Positions 16,984 through 26,216 of a DNA stretch of 64,000 bases are shown piece by piece (within the stretch, counting starts at the first letter, position 1; each line of letters begins with the position of its first letter). Made by a program: the position numbers and the translations under genes. The notes beneath the pieces were generated by a model. It worked only from the letters and a program-made list of their open reading frames with translations, was not told the DNA's origin and searched no databases. Source of the DNA: Kutzneria kofuensis (GTDB lineage: Bacteria; Actinomycetota; Actinomycetes; Mycobacteriales; Pseudonocardiaceae); the NCBI RefSeq assembly GCF_014203355.1, contig NZ_JACHIR010000001.1, forward strand, positions 8,186,038 to 8,250,037. The letters are read 5' to 3'.

Positions 16984-19437
16984 GTGGTAGCACCAGTGGT
17001 CGGCACACCGATGCCACGGCCACCGCAGGGCGGGGGCGAGGGCCTGGTCGTGGAGTGGTGTGGGCCGCACGCTCTGATCCGGCGTTGTGACGAGACGGCG
17101 AGCGAGGCTCGGATTCTCGGTTCGCTGCCGCATCTGCCCGGCACCGTCGTGATCATGGCGTCGGCGGTGGCGCAGCCGCATGCCGACCTGTGCGACGCGG
17201 TCCGCGCGTGCCTGCTCGCCGTGCGGTCCTGGCCCCGTGAGTCCGTTCCCCGCGCGGCCTGGCTCGCCGTCCCCGGGCTGGGCAACCCGGTGGGACAGGC
17301 GGTGAACTGGCTGTGCGGTCTCGCGGCCGAGTTCGGGATGGACATCCTCGCGCCGCACGGCATGTGCGCCGCCGCGTTCGGCGCGGGCATCTACGTCGGC
17401 CCGACCAGCGGCGGGCAGGGGTGGCGGCGGTTCGGCCCGGCGGGCGCCGGGGACCTGGTCACCACCCGTTTCCCGATGCCGTCCTGGGAGTACCTGCTGC
17501 CCTACGCCCCGGTCCAGGTCGCCGACCTGGTCGCAGACCCCGTGCCGGCCGGGTTGTCGGTCCGCCCGGCCGGCACGGCGCCATCGGGCCCGTCCGACGC
17601 CGCCAGCCACGTGCCGATGAGCGGGGCCGTCCCGAAGCTCATCGTGGGCGGCGCGGACGCGCCGCCGCACCCGGCGGCGGTCGCCGAGATCATCATGCGG
17701 CTGCCGCTGCAGGTGCGCACGCAGCTGCTCCTCGTGCCGACCACCGTGGCGGCGGCCGGTCACGAGTGGATCGGGGAACTGGTCCGACACATCGGGCACG
17801 AGATCGCCGTGTCCGCCGGCACCCAGCTCATGACCAGGGCGGGTCGTGTCCGCACGGTGGTGCTCGGCGACAACGGCGAGGAGCTGCTGGCGCCGTTCGC
17901 CACCCTGCTGCGCTACTCGCCGGACGTCGAGCGGCCGGAGGTGCTCGACGTCGTTCCGCCGCCCGGCGGCTGGGTGCAGTGCGGCGGCCGGCACTACCAG
18001 CACGTCGAGGACCGCTACCGGCTCCGGCCGGGCGGACCGGAGGTGATCGCGGAGGTCGTTCCCGGCGGGCTGGTCGTCCGTCAGGGCGACGGCCACGGCC
18101 CGTCACTGCCGTTCGATCCCACGGGCTGGACCCTTGCGCTCGGCACGCCCGGCGAGGCGGTCGGCGTCTCGCTGCTGCCCGCGCTGCAGAGCCTGCTGGA
18201 CGGGCTGACCGACCTCCAGCGGCGAACCGTCCGGCTCCGGCTGCTCGGCCTGGCCGGTCCCGCCGTCCGCGACGGGCTGGAGCGGATCGTCCGCGTCGCC
18301 GGTGTGCGCCTGGAGGAATCGCTGCCCGCCGCATCTCCTGCCCCCGTGTCCCCGCCCCCACCACCCGAGATGTCGTCTTCGCCTCCCGCCCCGCCGTCGC
18401 TACCGGTGCCGCCGACGATGCCTGTGATCACGGTGTCCAGCCCCGACCGCCCGCAGCCGAAGCCGCTCGCACCGCCACCGGCGGAGCCGACATGGCCGCG
18501 CGCGGAGGAGGCACCCGAGCCAGCTTCCGCCGCACCGCCGGAACCCGCGCCCAAGCCCGAACCGGCCGTGCCGACGCCCGCACGCCTTCCCTGGAGCGTG
18601 CGCGGACGGATACAGCTGGAGGATCGGCCGAGTACACCGGCCGAACAGGCTCGCCTCAGCGCCAGCGGCGGCACGCAGTACACCGAGGCTCTCGCCATGG
18701 TGAACGTGGCCCTCTCGGCGTGGCCGATGCTGCGGCCGGAGGCGAAGGCCGACTACATCGCGGTCTGCATGTACCTGGGCTACGGCGAGGGCGGCGCGGT
18801 CGCCCTCAACGAAACGCTCGGCACCGGCGGCCCGGCGCCGTTCGACGGCTATCTGCCGTGCCTCACGTCCGGGCTGCGGCGGCTGCCGACGCACCGGCGC
18901 GTGGTGCTGCGCCAGGAGAAGCTCGAAGACGGCGACGAATGCCCCTACGCGGCCGGCACCGTGCTCGACGAGCCCGCGTTCCTCAGCGCCAGCGCGGCGC
19001 TCGACATCACGACTCCCGAGGCCGGCCTGGACGTGCTGATCTGGCCGCTCTCGGCGCGACGCACGACCGAGCTGGTGATGGGGCGCGCGGTGGACGAGAC
19101 GGTGTTCCCGGCCGGCCGCCGGTTCAAGGCGCTCGCCGTGCTGACCTCCGACGCCGAACCCGGTGAGGACGTCGACGAGGTGCGGGCGCCGAAAACCGCC
19201 GTGCTGGTCCGGGAACTGGTTCCCGGCGAGGAGCCCAAGTCCCCGGAGGCCCTCGCCCGTGACGAAGCCGCGCTGTCGCGGCTGGAACGCGCATGGCAGG
19301 CGCGGCAGGAGGCGGAGCTGCGGGTGGTCGAGGACCCCGACCTGGTGGCCCGCCTGACCATCCCGATGACGGTGGCCGCCGACACCGGCGTCACTCCGGG
19401 CGCGGAGTTCGGCGGCACGGTCGGAGTGGCGTCGTGA
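16984..19437 (+). CDS. ESX-locus protein of unknown function with ADP-ribosyltransferase-like C-terminal region
   Basis: This 817-aa protein starts at GTG 16984, 6 nt after GGGAGGA, and its stop overlaps the mycosin start. I do not recognise the N-terminal 440 residues; they contain two alpha/beta-looking segments (about 15-180 and 215-440). A proline-rich disordered linker follows (about 447-535). The C-terminal region contains SGLRRLPTHRRVVLRQ (near 630), FLSASAALD (near 666), an IWPLSARRT strand and VDETVFPAGRRFKAL (near 704). Order and spacing of R, S-A-S and D-E are reminiscent of R-S-E ADP-ribosyltransferases, but the second glutamate of an ExE motif is not evident, so an inactive ART-like fold is as likely. 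Position at the head of the ESX operon suggests a role in secretion or as an accessory factor. Confidence 0.6.
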   Translation: MVAPVVGTPMPRPPQGGGEGLVVEWCGPHALIRRCDETASEARILGSLPHLPGTVVIMASAVAQPHADLCDAVRACLLAVRSWPRESVPRAAWLAVPGLGNPVGQAVNWLCGLAAEFGMDILAPHGMCAAAFGAGIYVGPTSGGQGWRRFGPAGAGDLVTTRFPMPSWEYLLPYAPVQVADLVADPVPAGLSVRPAGTAPSGPSDAASHVPMSGAVPKLIVGGADAPPHPAAVAEIIMRLPLQVRTQLLLVPTTVAAAGHEWIGELVRHIGHEIAVSAGTQLMTRAGRVRTVVLGDNGEELLAPFATLLRYSPDVERPEVLDVVPPPGGWVQCGGRHYQHVEDRYRLRPGGPEVIAEVVPGGLVVRQGDGHGPSLPFDPTGWTLALGTPGEAVGVSLLPALQSLLDGLTDLQRRTVRLRLLGLAGPAVRDGLERIVRVAGVRLEESLPAASPAPVSPPPPPEMSSSPPAPPSLPVPPTMPVITVSSPDRPQPKPLAPPPAEPTWPRAEEAPEPASAAPPEPAPKPEPAVPTPARLPWSVRGRIQLEDRPSTPAEQARLSASGGTQYTEALAMVNVALSAWPMLRPEAKADYIAVCMYLGYGEGGAVALNETLGTGGPAPFDGYLPCLTSGLRRLPTHRRVVLRQEKLEDGDECPYAAGTVLDEPAFLSASAALDITTPEAGLDVLIWPLSARRTTELVMGRAVDETVFPAGRRFKALAVLTSDAEPGEDVDEVRAPKTAVLVRELVPGEEPKSPEALARDEAALSRLERAWQARQEAELRVVEDPDLVARLTIPMTVAADTGVTPGAEFGGTVGVAS

Positions 19438-20648
19438 GCCGCTGGTCGCGCGCGGCGCCCGTGCTCGGCGCGGTGGCGTTCCTGGTGGTCGCGCCGCCGC
19501 AGGCGTTCGCGGACTCGGTGCCGAACCTGCCGTCCGGCGACAAGTGCCTGCCGCCGCCGGTGGCGAGTGCCGGCACCGTGCCCTGGGCCCAGCAGTTGCT
19601 TGCGCCACAACGGGTGTGGCCGCTCACCCGTGGCGCCGGAGTGACCGTGGCGGTGGTGGACACCGGCGTGGACGGCTCCGCCCCCCAACTGGCCGGGCGG
19701 GTGCTGCCGGGACGCGACGTGCACAACCCGGGCAACCACCGCGCCGACAACGACTGTTTCGGCCACGGCACCTTCGTCGCGGGCATCATCGCCGCGGCGC
19801 CCGCTGCCGGCACGATGTTCGCCGGGGTTGCTCCCGATGCGACCGTCCTGCCGATCCGGGTGATCGAGAACGCCAGCGACACCTCGGCCGACACGCTGGC
19901 CACCGGCATCCGCGCCGCGGTCGACGCCGGCGCGCGCGTCATCAACGTGTCGGCCAGCACCCAGGCCCCCGACCCGAACATCGATGCCGCGGTGGCCTAT
20001 GCGGCTTCGCGGGACGTGCTGATCATCGCTTCAGCCGGCAACGACGCGCAGCAGGGCAACCCCACTCCCTACCCGGCCTCGAACCCGTCGGTACTCGCGG
20101 TCGGGGCGATCGACCAGACGGGCAAGCGCGCCTCCTTCTCCCAGACCGGCGGCTACATGGGGTTGACCGCGCCCGGGGTCGACGTGTGCAGCTTGGGGCC
20201 CGGCGGACCGGGGCAGTGGCAGGCCAGCGGAACCAGCTACGCGGCGCCGTTCGTGAGCGGGGTCGCCGCGCTCGTGCGCGCCTACCACCCGACGCTGACC
20301 GCCCCACAGGTGCTGCACCGGTTGGAGGCCACAGCGGACCGGCCGCCGGCGAACGCGCCCGATCCGGGTTTCGGCTGGGGCACGGTGAATCCGCTCGCGG
20401 CCGTGACGGCGATCCTGCCGGAGGAGGGGCCGCTGGGCGCGGTGGCCGCCGCGGCGCCGCCGCCCGCGCCGGCCCCGCGTCCGATCGTGCCGGACGAGAT
20501 CACCGGCCTGCTGGTGACGCTCAGCGTGCTCGGCACGGCGCTGGTGGCAGCGGCGGTGTGCCTGGCCGTGCGGCTGGTCCCCAGCGGAATGCGCCGTCGG
20601 TGGCGGCCGGCCCGCCGCGTGGCGGTGGTCTCGACCGAGGAATTCTGA
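19434..20648 (+). CDS. mycP: Type VII secretion serine protease mycosin (MycP)
   Basis: This 404-aa subtilisin-family protease of ESX systems begins with a Sec signal peptide ending near AFADS. The catalytic triad is intact: Asp76 in VVDTGVDG, His111 in GHGTFVAGI and Ser268 in GTSYAAPFVSG. A Pro-rich stretch and one C-terminal membrane helix (ITGLLVTLSVLGTALVAAAV) with a basic cytosolic tail follow, as in all mycosins, so the protease should face outside. Length fits the family. GTG 19434 overlaps the previous stop by 2 nt. A bidirectional hairpin follows. Mycosin is needed for ESX secretion and can process substrates. Confidence 0.96.
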   Translation: MSRWSRAAPVLGAVAFLVVAPPQAFADSVPNLPSGDKCLPPPVASAGTVPWAQQLLAPQRVWPLTRGAGVTVAVVDTGVDGSAPQLAGRVLPGRDVHNPGNHRADNDCFGHGTFVAGIIAAAPAAGTMFAGVAPDATVLPIRVIENASDTSADTLATGIRAAVDAGARVINVSASTQAPDPNIDAAVAYAASRDVLIIASAGNDAQQGNPTPYPASNPSVLAVGAIDQTGKRASFSQTGGYMGLTAPGVDVCSLGPGGPGQWQASGTSYAAPFVSGVAALVRAYHPTLTAPQVLHRLEATADRPPANAPDPGFGWGTVNPLAAVTAILPEEGPLGAVAAAAPPPAPAPRPIVPDEITGLLVTLSVLGTALVAAAVCLAVRLVPSGMRRRWRPARRVAVVSTEEF

Positions 20649-20668
20649 CCTCGTCACCGAACGACAAC

Positions 20669-20703
20669 GGCCGGCCGCCGAGGGAAAACCTCGACGGCCG
20701 GCC
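20669..20703. terminator. Bidirectional terminator between convergent mycP and eccC
   Basis: Arms 20669-20683 and 20689-20703 form a 15-bp stem with one mismatch around a GAAAA loop. It lies between two convergent stops and can serve both. Confidence 0.85.
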
Positions 20704-20714
20704 ATTGTGGACGG

Positions 20715-23700
20715 TCAGTCCCGCACGAGCGGGGTCTGCACCAGGTTCACCGACCGGCGCCGGTTGACGTACTGCGCCCGACCCACCGGTAGCGTCCTCG
20801 GCCGCACGTTGCCGATGAACACGCCCTCGTCCTTGGGGCAGGAGAACATCATCACCGCGCTGCCCAGCTCCCACAGCCGGCGCACCACCGGGTTCATCAT
20901 CGCACGGCCGGCGTTCGCGGTGCTGCGGGCCATGACCAGGTGCAGCCCGACATCGGCGCCCTGCGGCAGCAGCGGCAGCAGCGGCTCCAGCGGATCGTTG
21001 TAGCCGCCGGTCTCGGTCAGCTCGAAGTCGTCGATCAGGATGAACAGGCGACCGCCGGTCCACCAGTCGCGCTTGCGCAGCCGGCTCGGGGAGATCTCCG
21101 GGCCCGGCACCCGGCTCTGCAGCAGCTCCGCCACCTCCCGGATCGACTCGGTCAACCCTTCGCTGCTGACCGTGTAGTTGATCTGGTTGTCCTGGGGAAC
21201 GGCGTCGTGCAGCTCACGGCGGAAGTCCACGAACATCACGCGGCCCTCGTCGGGACCGTAGTGGGCGGCCACCGAGGTGGCGATGTGCCGCAACAAGTTC
21301 GTCTTCCCGCACTCGGCGTCGCCGAAGACCAGCAGGTGCGGGTTGACGTCGAAGTCGTGCCACTGCGGGTTCAGGCCGACGTCCTCGATGCCCAGCGCCA
21401 TCGTCAGGTCCAGCTCCGGCGTGGCGGCGGTGGGCGGAGGCAGTTCGCCGACCCGCAGTTCGGCCGGCAGCAGCCGCACCTTCGGCGCGCGGGGCGCCGA
21501 GGGCAGGTCGAGCGACTCCGCCAACTCGGCGGTCGCCTCGGCCACGTCGTCGGTGGTGCTCGTCCCGTCGATGCGGGGCAGCGCGGTCAGGAAGTGCATC
21601 CGGTCGGTGGTGATGCCCCGGCCCGGGATCGCCGGCACGGTGGCCGCGAGCCTGCTGTTGACCTCCGACTCGAGCGGGTCGCCCAGCCGCAGCTCGAACC
21701 GGGTGCCCAGGACGTCGCGCAGCCACGGCCGCATCTCCGACCACCGGTTGGTGCCGACGACCAGGTGGATGCCGAAGCCGAGGCCGCGGGCGGCGAGCTC
21801 GCTGAACCGGTCCTCCAGCTCCTCGTAGTCCTGCCGGACCGTGTACCAGCCGTCCACGACGAGGAACACGTCGCCGTACGGGTCGACGTCGGTGAACATG
21901 CCCTGACGCCGCGCCCGGCGGTAGCTGCTCATCGAGTCGATGTTGTGCTGCGCGAACAGTTGTTCGCGTCGCTCCAACAGGTTGCACATCTCCAGCACCG
22001 TGCGGGTGACCCGGTCGCGGTCCAGCCGGCTGGCCAGACTGCCCATGTGCGGCAGTTTCGCCAGCGCGCTGAGCGTTCCGCCGAAGTCCAGGCAGTAGAA
22101 CTGGACCTCGGCGGCGGTGTGCGTCAACGCGAGCGCGCTGATCAGTGTGCGCAGCAGCGTGCTCTTGCCGCTCTGCGGACCGCCGGTGATGCCGACGTTG
22201 CCCCTGGCCCCGGCCAGTTCGGCGACCAGCAGGTCACGCCGCTGCAGCGCCGGCAGGTCGATCAGGCCGACCGGAACCGACAGCGTCGAGGTGTCGTAGT
22301 CGCCGACCGGGCGGGGGCCCAGCTCGGGGTGGTCCACCAGCGGTGGCAGCAGCTGGTCGAGTGTGGCCGGCCGCTTCAGCGGCGGGAGCCACACCTGGTG
22401 CGCCACCGGCCCGATGCCGCGCAGCCGTCCGATCAGGACCTCCAGCATGGTCGAGGTTGCCTCGGCCGGCTGTGCGGTCTCCTCCTCCGTTGGTTCCCGC
22501 ACCGCCTGCGGCGCGACGTACTCGGTGCCGAAGGCGACCAGGGCCTGTTCCACCTCGGCCCGCCGCAGCCGCTTCGCGACGGGCGCCCGGTACGGCCCGG
22601 AACTGTAGGCGCCCTTGAACCGGATCAGCGTCTGCGTGTCCGGCCGCAGGAAGCCGTTGCCGGGGCTGTTGGGCAGCTCGTACGCGTCGGGCACGCCGAG
22701 CACGCTGCGGCTCTCCATGGCCGAGAAGGTGCGCAGGCCGATCCGGTAGGACAGGTGGCTCTCGATCTTGCTGATCCGCCCCTCGTCGAGCCGCTGGCTG
22801 GCCAGCAGCAGGTGCACGCCGAGGCTTCGGCCGAGCCGCCCGATCATGGCGAACACGTCGACGAACTCCGGCTTGCTGGCCAGCATCTCGCTGAACTCGT
22901 CCACCACGATGAACAGCGCGGGCATCGGCTCCAGCGGTGCGCCCTGCGCGCGGGCGGCCTCGTAGTCGCGGCGGGACGCGTAGTTCCCGGCCGCGCGCAG
23001 CAGCTCCTGCCGGCGGTTGAGCTCGCCGGCCAGCGCGTCCTGCATGCGGTCGACCAGCTCCAGCTCGTCGGCCAGGTTGGTGATGACCGCCGACGTGTGC
23101 GGCAGCTCGTCGAAGCCGAGGAACGCCGCACCGCCCTTGAAGTCGACCAGCACCAGGTTGAGTTCCTCGGACGAATGCGTCGCCGCCATGGCCAACACCA
23201 GCGTCCGCAGCAGCTCGCTCTTGCCGGACCCGGTAGCCCCGATGAGCAGCCCGTGCGGCCCCATGCCGCCCTCGGCCGACTCCTTGATGTCCAGCTCGAT
23301 CGGCGTTCCCGTGGACGTCATGCCGATCGGCACCCGCAGCCGCCGGCGGGCGCTGGACCTGGACCGCCGGTAGGAGACCGGGTCGAACGTGCGCAGGTCG
23401 CCGAGACCGAGCAGGGTGGGCAGCTCGTAGTCGCTGGCCAGTGGCTCCTCGTTGTCCTGCGCCTCGCCGACGCGATAGCGGGCCAGCAGCCGGGCCAGCG
23501 CGTCGGCGCCCTGCAGGCTGAGCGAGTCCGCCCGGCACAGCGGAGTCGGGGACGGCTTGCCGAGCCGGTCGAACGCGACGGTGCTGAGCTGCCCGTCGGC
23601 CACCTGCAGGTGCAACGTGTGCGGGCGCTGCTGCCAGGACAACGCGCCGGACAGGTCGATGACGATCGTGTTGCGGTAGGACTCCTCGCCGACACGGTGG

Positions 23701-24686
23701 TCCGCGGGCAGCGAGACACCGTCGATCACCAGCACCACGAACGGCTCGTTGGCGCTGACCGGGCTGTCCGGTTCGAACGGGGGACGGCCGGTGAACTCGA
23801 CGCCGCCGAGCAGTTTCTCCAACTCGGTGATGCTGTCGGCGACCAGCCGCCGAGCGCCGGTCGCGTCCCGGCTGTCCAGGTCCTGGGTGTGCGGCAGCCA
23901 CTTCACCCAGTCCCAGTGCGCACGCGACTCCTCGTTCACGCACACCGCGATGCGCGCCTCACCGGGGCTGTGCGCGGTGGCGAGCTGGGCCAGCATCGCC
24001 CGGACCAGGCCGCGCACCTGCTCCGGGTAGCCCTGCAGCTGCAACCGGGCGAAACCGCGCAGGTAGGCCGCGATGGGGGCGTTGTCCAGCGTGGAGTACG
24101 CGCGGATGAACCGGCGCAGCGCGTGGGCGCACAGCGGTTCGAGGTCCTCCAGCGGCTTGGAGTCGGGCGGCAGCAGCTTCGTCGAGCCGCGCTGCCGGCC
24201 CAGCCCGATCCGGACCTCGCCGAAGTCCTCGTGCATGGGGCGGCGCTCCCACAGCCGGTAACCCATCGCCATCGACCACAGCGACCGCGGGTCGGGGTGC
24301 ACCCACAGGGCGGCCTTGTGCTGCTGGGACAGGGCGGAGCGCATCCGGGCCCGCAGCTGCCCGAGGTAGCGGACGTAGTCCCGGCGGTCGCCGTGCAGCT
24401 TCTCCTTGTGGTCCACCCCCGACCGCAGCAGCTGGGCCACGAGCATGCCGACGGCGGCGACGAGCATCAGCCCGCCGCCCACGTAGGCCAGCGCGCCGGA
24501 GCCGGGGCGGACGAACATCAGCACCATCGCCAGCGAGCTCAGGCCCATCGGCGCGTACATCAGGATCGCCGAGACCCCGCCGCCCGTGGTCTCCGGCACC
24601 GCGGGCGGCGGCTGCAGCTCGATCTCGTCGTTGGGCGCGGTCGGCCCGGGCCGCCGCGCCTTTCGCGTGAACACCTCGGTGGCCAC
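20715..24686 (-). CDS. eccC: Type VII secretion FtsK/SpoIIIE ATPase EccC (fused EccCa-EccCb)
   Basis: This 1323-aa motor protein has two N-terminal membrane helices (about 38-59 and 66-86) and three ATPase domains. Walker A motifs are GATGSGKSE (near 482), GGPQSGKST (near 834) and GDAECGKTN (near 1119). Walker B-like strands are LVLVDFKGGAAF, QFYCLDFGG and RVMFVDFRREL. It therefore corresponds to EccCa plus EccCb as one polypeptide, the usual form outside ESX-1. GTG 24686 lies behind AGGAGA. EccC recognises WXG-protein signals and drives export through EccB/C/D. It is encoded opposite to its partners, convergent with mycP and divergent from eccD, so it must be transcribed separately. Confidence 0.97.
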   Translation of the reverse strand: MATEVFTRKARRPGPTAPNDEIELQPPPAVPETTGGGVSAILMYAPMGLSSLAMVLMFVRPGSGALAYVGGGLMLVAAVGMLVAQLLRSGVDHKEKLHGDRRDYVRYLGQLRARMRSALSQQHKAALWVHPDPRSLWSMAMGYRLWERRPMHEDFGEVRIGLGRQRGSTKLLPPDSKPLEDLEPLCAHALRRFIRAYSTLDNAPIAAYLRGFARLQLQGYPEQVRGLVRAMLAQLATAHSPGEARIAVCVNEESRAHWDWVKWLPHTQDLDSRDATGARRLVADSITELEKLLGGVEFTGRPPFEPDSPVSANEPFVVLVIDGVSLPADHRVGEESYRNTIVIDLSGALSWQQRPHTLHLQVADGQLSTVAFDRLGKPSPTPLCRADSLSLQGADALARLLARYRVGEAQDNEEPLASDYELPTLLGLGDLRTFDPVSYRRSRSSARRRLRVPIGMTSTGTPIELDIKESAEGGMGPHGLLIGATGSGKSELLRTLVLAMAATHSSEELNLVLVDFKGGAAFLGFDELPHTSAVITNLADELELVDRMQDALAGELNRRQELLRAAGNYASRRDYEAARAQGAPLEPMPALFIVVDEFSEMLASKPEFVDVFAMIGRLGRSLGVHLLLASQRLDEGRISKIESHLSYRIGLRTFSAMESRSVLGVPDAYELPNSPGNGFLRPDTQTLIRFKGAYSSGPYRAPVAKRLRRAEVEQALVAFGTEYVAPQAVREPTEEETAQPAEATSTMLEVLIGRLRGIGPVAHQVWLPPLKRPATLDQLLPPLVDHPELGPRPVGDYDTSTLSVPVGLIDLPALQRRDLLVAELAGARGNVGITGGPQSGKSTLLRTLISALALTHTAAEVQFYCLDFGGTLSALAKLPHMGSLASRLDRDRVTRTVLEMCNLLERREQLFAQHNIDSMSSYRRARRQGMFTDVDPYGDVFLVVDGWYTVRQDYEELEDRFSELAARGLGFGIHLVVGTNRWSEMRPWLRDVLGTRFELRLGDPLESEVNSRLAATVPAIPGRGITTDRMHFLTALPRIDGTSTTDDVAEATAELAESLDLPSAPRAPKVRLLPAELRVGELPPPTAATPELDLTMALGIEDVGLNPQWHDFDVNPHLLVFGDAECGKTNLLRHIATSVAAHYGPDEGRVMFVDFRRELHDAVPQDNQINYTVSSEGLTESIREVAELLQSRVPGPEISPSRLRKRDWWTGGRLFILIDDFELTETGGYNDPLEPLLPLLPQGADVGLHLVMARSTANAGRAMMNPVVRRLWELGSAVMMFSCPKDEGVFIGNVRPRTLPVGRAQYVNRRRSVNLVQTPLVRD

Positions 24687-24818
24687 TCGGACTCTCCTTT
24701 GGTGAAGGGTTTCCCTGGACCTGTCCCGCCGGCCGCCGCCGAGCGCTGGGCTCGGGGCGGCCGCGGCCTAGGTTCCGCAGCACGGCTTGTCGCTCGCCAG
24801 GAAGAATCCGGTGCACAC
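24687..24818. promoter_or_regulatory. Divergent promoter region eccC / eccD
   Basis: Only 132 nt separate the two divergent ESX genes. The eccC ribosome site (AGGAGA, minus strand) is visible near 24693-24698. The region probably coordinates both halves of the ESX operon; no defined operator was seen. Confidence 0.45.
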
Positions 24819-26216
24819 ATGGAAGAACGCACGCAGCATCGCATAAAAGTGCCGACAAGGCTACGGTTCGTGCTCGGTGACAAGGCGGTGGACGTCGCGC
24901 TGCCGGACGACGTGCAGCTGGTCGATCTGCTGCCGTCGATCCTGGCCCAGTTCGGAAAGGATCGGATCGAGGAGAGCGTCGATCACGAGGGGTGGGTGGC
25001 GCAGCGGCTGGGCGAGCCGCCGTTGGACGAGGATCGCTCGCCTGCCGAGCTGAACCTGGTCGACGGCGACACCGTCTACCTGCGACCCCGGGGCGAGGAG
25101 ATGGCCCCGCTGGACTACGACGACCTGGTGGACGGAGTGGCCGAGCGCGTCCGGGCCGACGCCGGCCGGTGGTCGCCCGACCGTACCAGGTGGATGCTGC
25201 GCGTCGCGGCCGCCGCGGCGTTGCTGACGGCGCCGGTGGTCCTGCTGGTCGGACCGCACGCGGAGCCGTTCTGGCCACTGCCCTTCGTACTGGCGCTGGC
25301 GATGGTGGTCGGGGCGGCGGGACTGGCCCGGGCCAAGGGAAAAGTGGTCGATGCCACGCTGCTCGCGGTGATCGCGCTCGGCTACGCCGGCGTGGCCGGC
25401 TGGCTCGGGGCTCGGGCGTTGGACTCGGCCGGCCCGGTGGCGATCCGCATCGTCTGCGCGGTCGCCGGCACGATTCTGGTTGTCGTGCTGGCGCTCGTCG
25501 CGGTCGCCGACTCCGTCCTCGTCTTCATCCCCGTGCTCGTGTTCGCGGTGTTGCTGCTCGTGCCGGCGGTGATCTGGGCATCGTCCGGCCTTGCCCGCCA
25601 CGAGGCGGCGGCGATCGGGATCGCGGTGAACCTGGTGCTGAGCCTGTTCGCGCCCGGCACCGCGTTCCGCCTCGGCGGCCTGCGGTTGCCCATGCTGCCC
25701 ACCGAGTCCCACGAGGTGCGGGAGGACATCGAACCGGTGCCGCACCAGGTGGTGCTCGACCGCAGTGCAGTGGTGTTCGGGTACCTCAAGGCGCTGTACC
25801 TCGGTTACGGCGGCGCTCAGGCGGTGTTGCTCGTCGCACTGACCGTCGCGGGTGGACAGTGGCCGCTGATCCTCGCCGGTGTCTGCGCGCTCCTGCTGTT
25901 CCTACGGTCCCGCCACCTGAACGGGGTCGTGCCGAGGTCGGCCGTGCTTGCTCCGGCCGCCTGCACCGTGCTGGCCGTCGCGCTGCGACTGGCCTTCGGC
26001 GGCGACCCGGTGTACCGCGTGCTGGCGGTGCTCACGCCACTGGTGGCGGTCGGGGCCATGCTGCTCGTGCTCAGCACAGTGTTGCCGGGTAAGCGGTTGC
26101 GGCCGTACTGGGGACGCGCCGTCGACATCCTCGAGTACGCCACCGCGATCGCCGTGCTGCCGGTGCTGCTCGCGGTGCTCGACGTGTACGCCTGGGTTCG
26201 GGGGTTGAGCGGCTGA
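24819..26216 (+). CDS. eccD: Type VII secretion integral membrane protein EccD
   Basis: This 465-aa protein starts with a soluble ubiquitin-like domain (RLRFVLGDKAVDVALPDDVQ, then NLVDGDTVYLRP) and continues with about eleven hydrophobic helices from residue 125 to the end. This is the exact EccD layout, the membrane channel subunit. ATG 24819 was chosen since the ubiquitin-like domain begins at once. Longer in-frame openings upstream overlap eccC on the other strand and are shadows. Its stop overlaps the eccB start (TGATG). Confidence 0.95.
   Translation: MEERTQHRIKVPTRLRFVLGDKAVDVALPDDVQLVDLLPSILAQFGKDRIEESVDHEGWVAQRLGEPPLDEDRSPAELNLVDGDTVYLRPRGEEMAPLDYDDLVDGVAERVRADAGRWSPDRTRWMLRVAAAAALLTAPVVLLVGPHAEPFWPLPFVLALAMVVGAAGLARAKGKVVDATLLAVIALGYAGVAGWLGARALDSAGPVAIRIVCAVAGTILVVVLALVAVADSVLVFIPVLVFAVLLLVPAVIWASSGLARHEAAAIGIAVNLVLSLFAPGTAFRLGGLRLPMLPTESHEVREDIEPVPHQVVLDRSAVVFGYLKALYLGYGGAQAVLLVALTVAGGQWPLILAGVCALLLFLRSRHLNGVVPRSAVLAPAACTVLAVALRLAFGGDPVYRVLAVLTPLVAVGAMLLVLSTVLPGKRLRPYWGRAVDILEYATAIAVLPVLLAVLDVYAWVRGLSG

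Noticed and set aside
20940-24818. + strand open frame continuous with eccD, overlapping eccC
   Set aside because: The eccC product on the other strand has three Walker A motifs and full family length. The eccD ubiquitin-like domain begins at ATG 24819, so the upstream part is a shadow.
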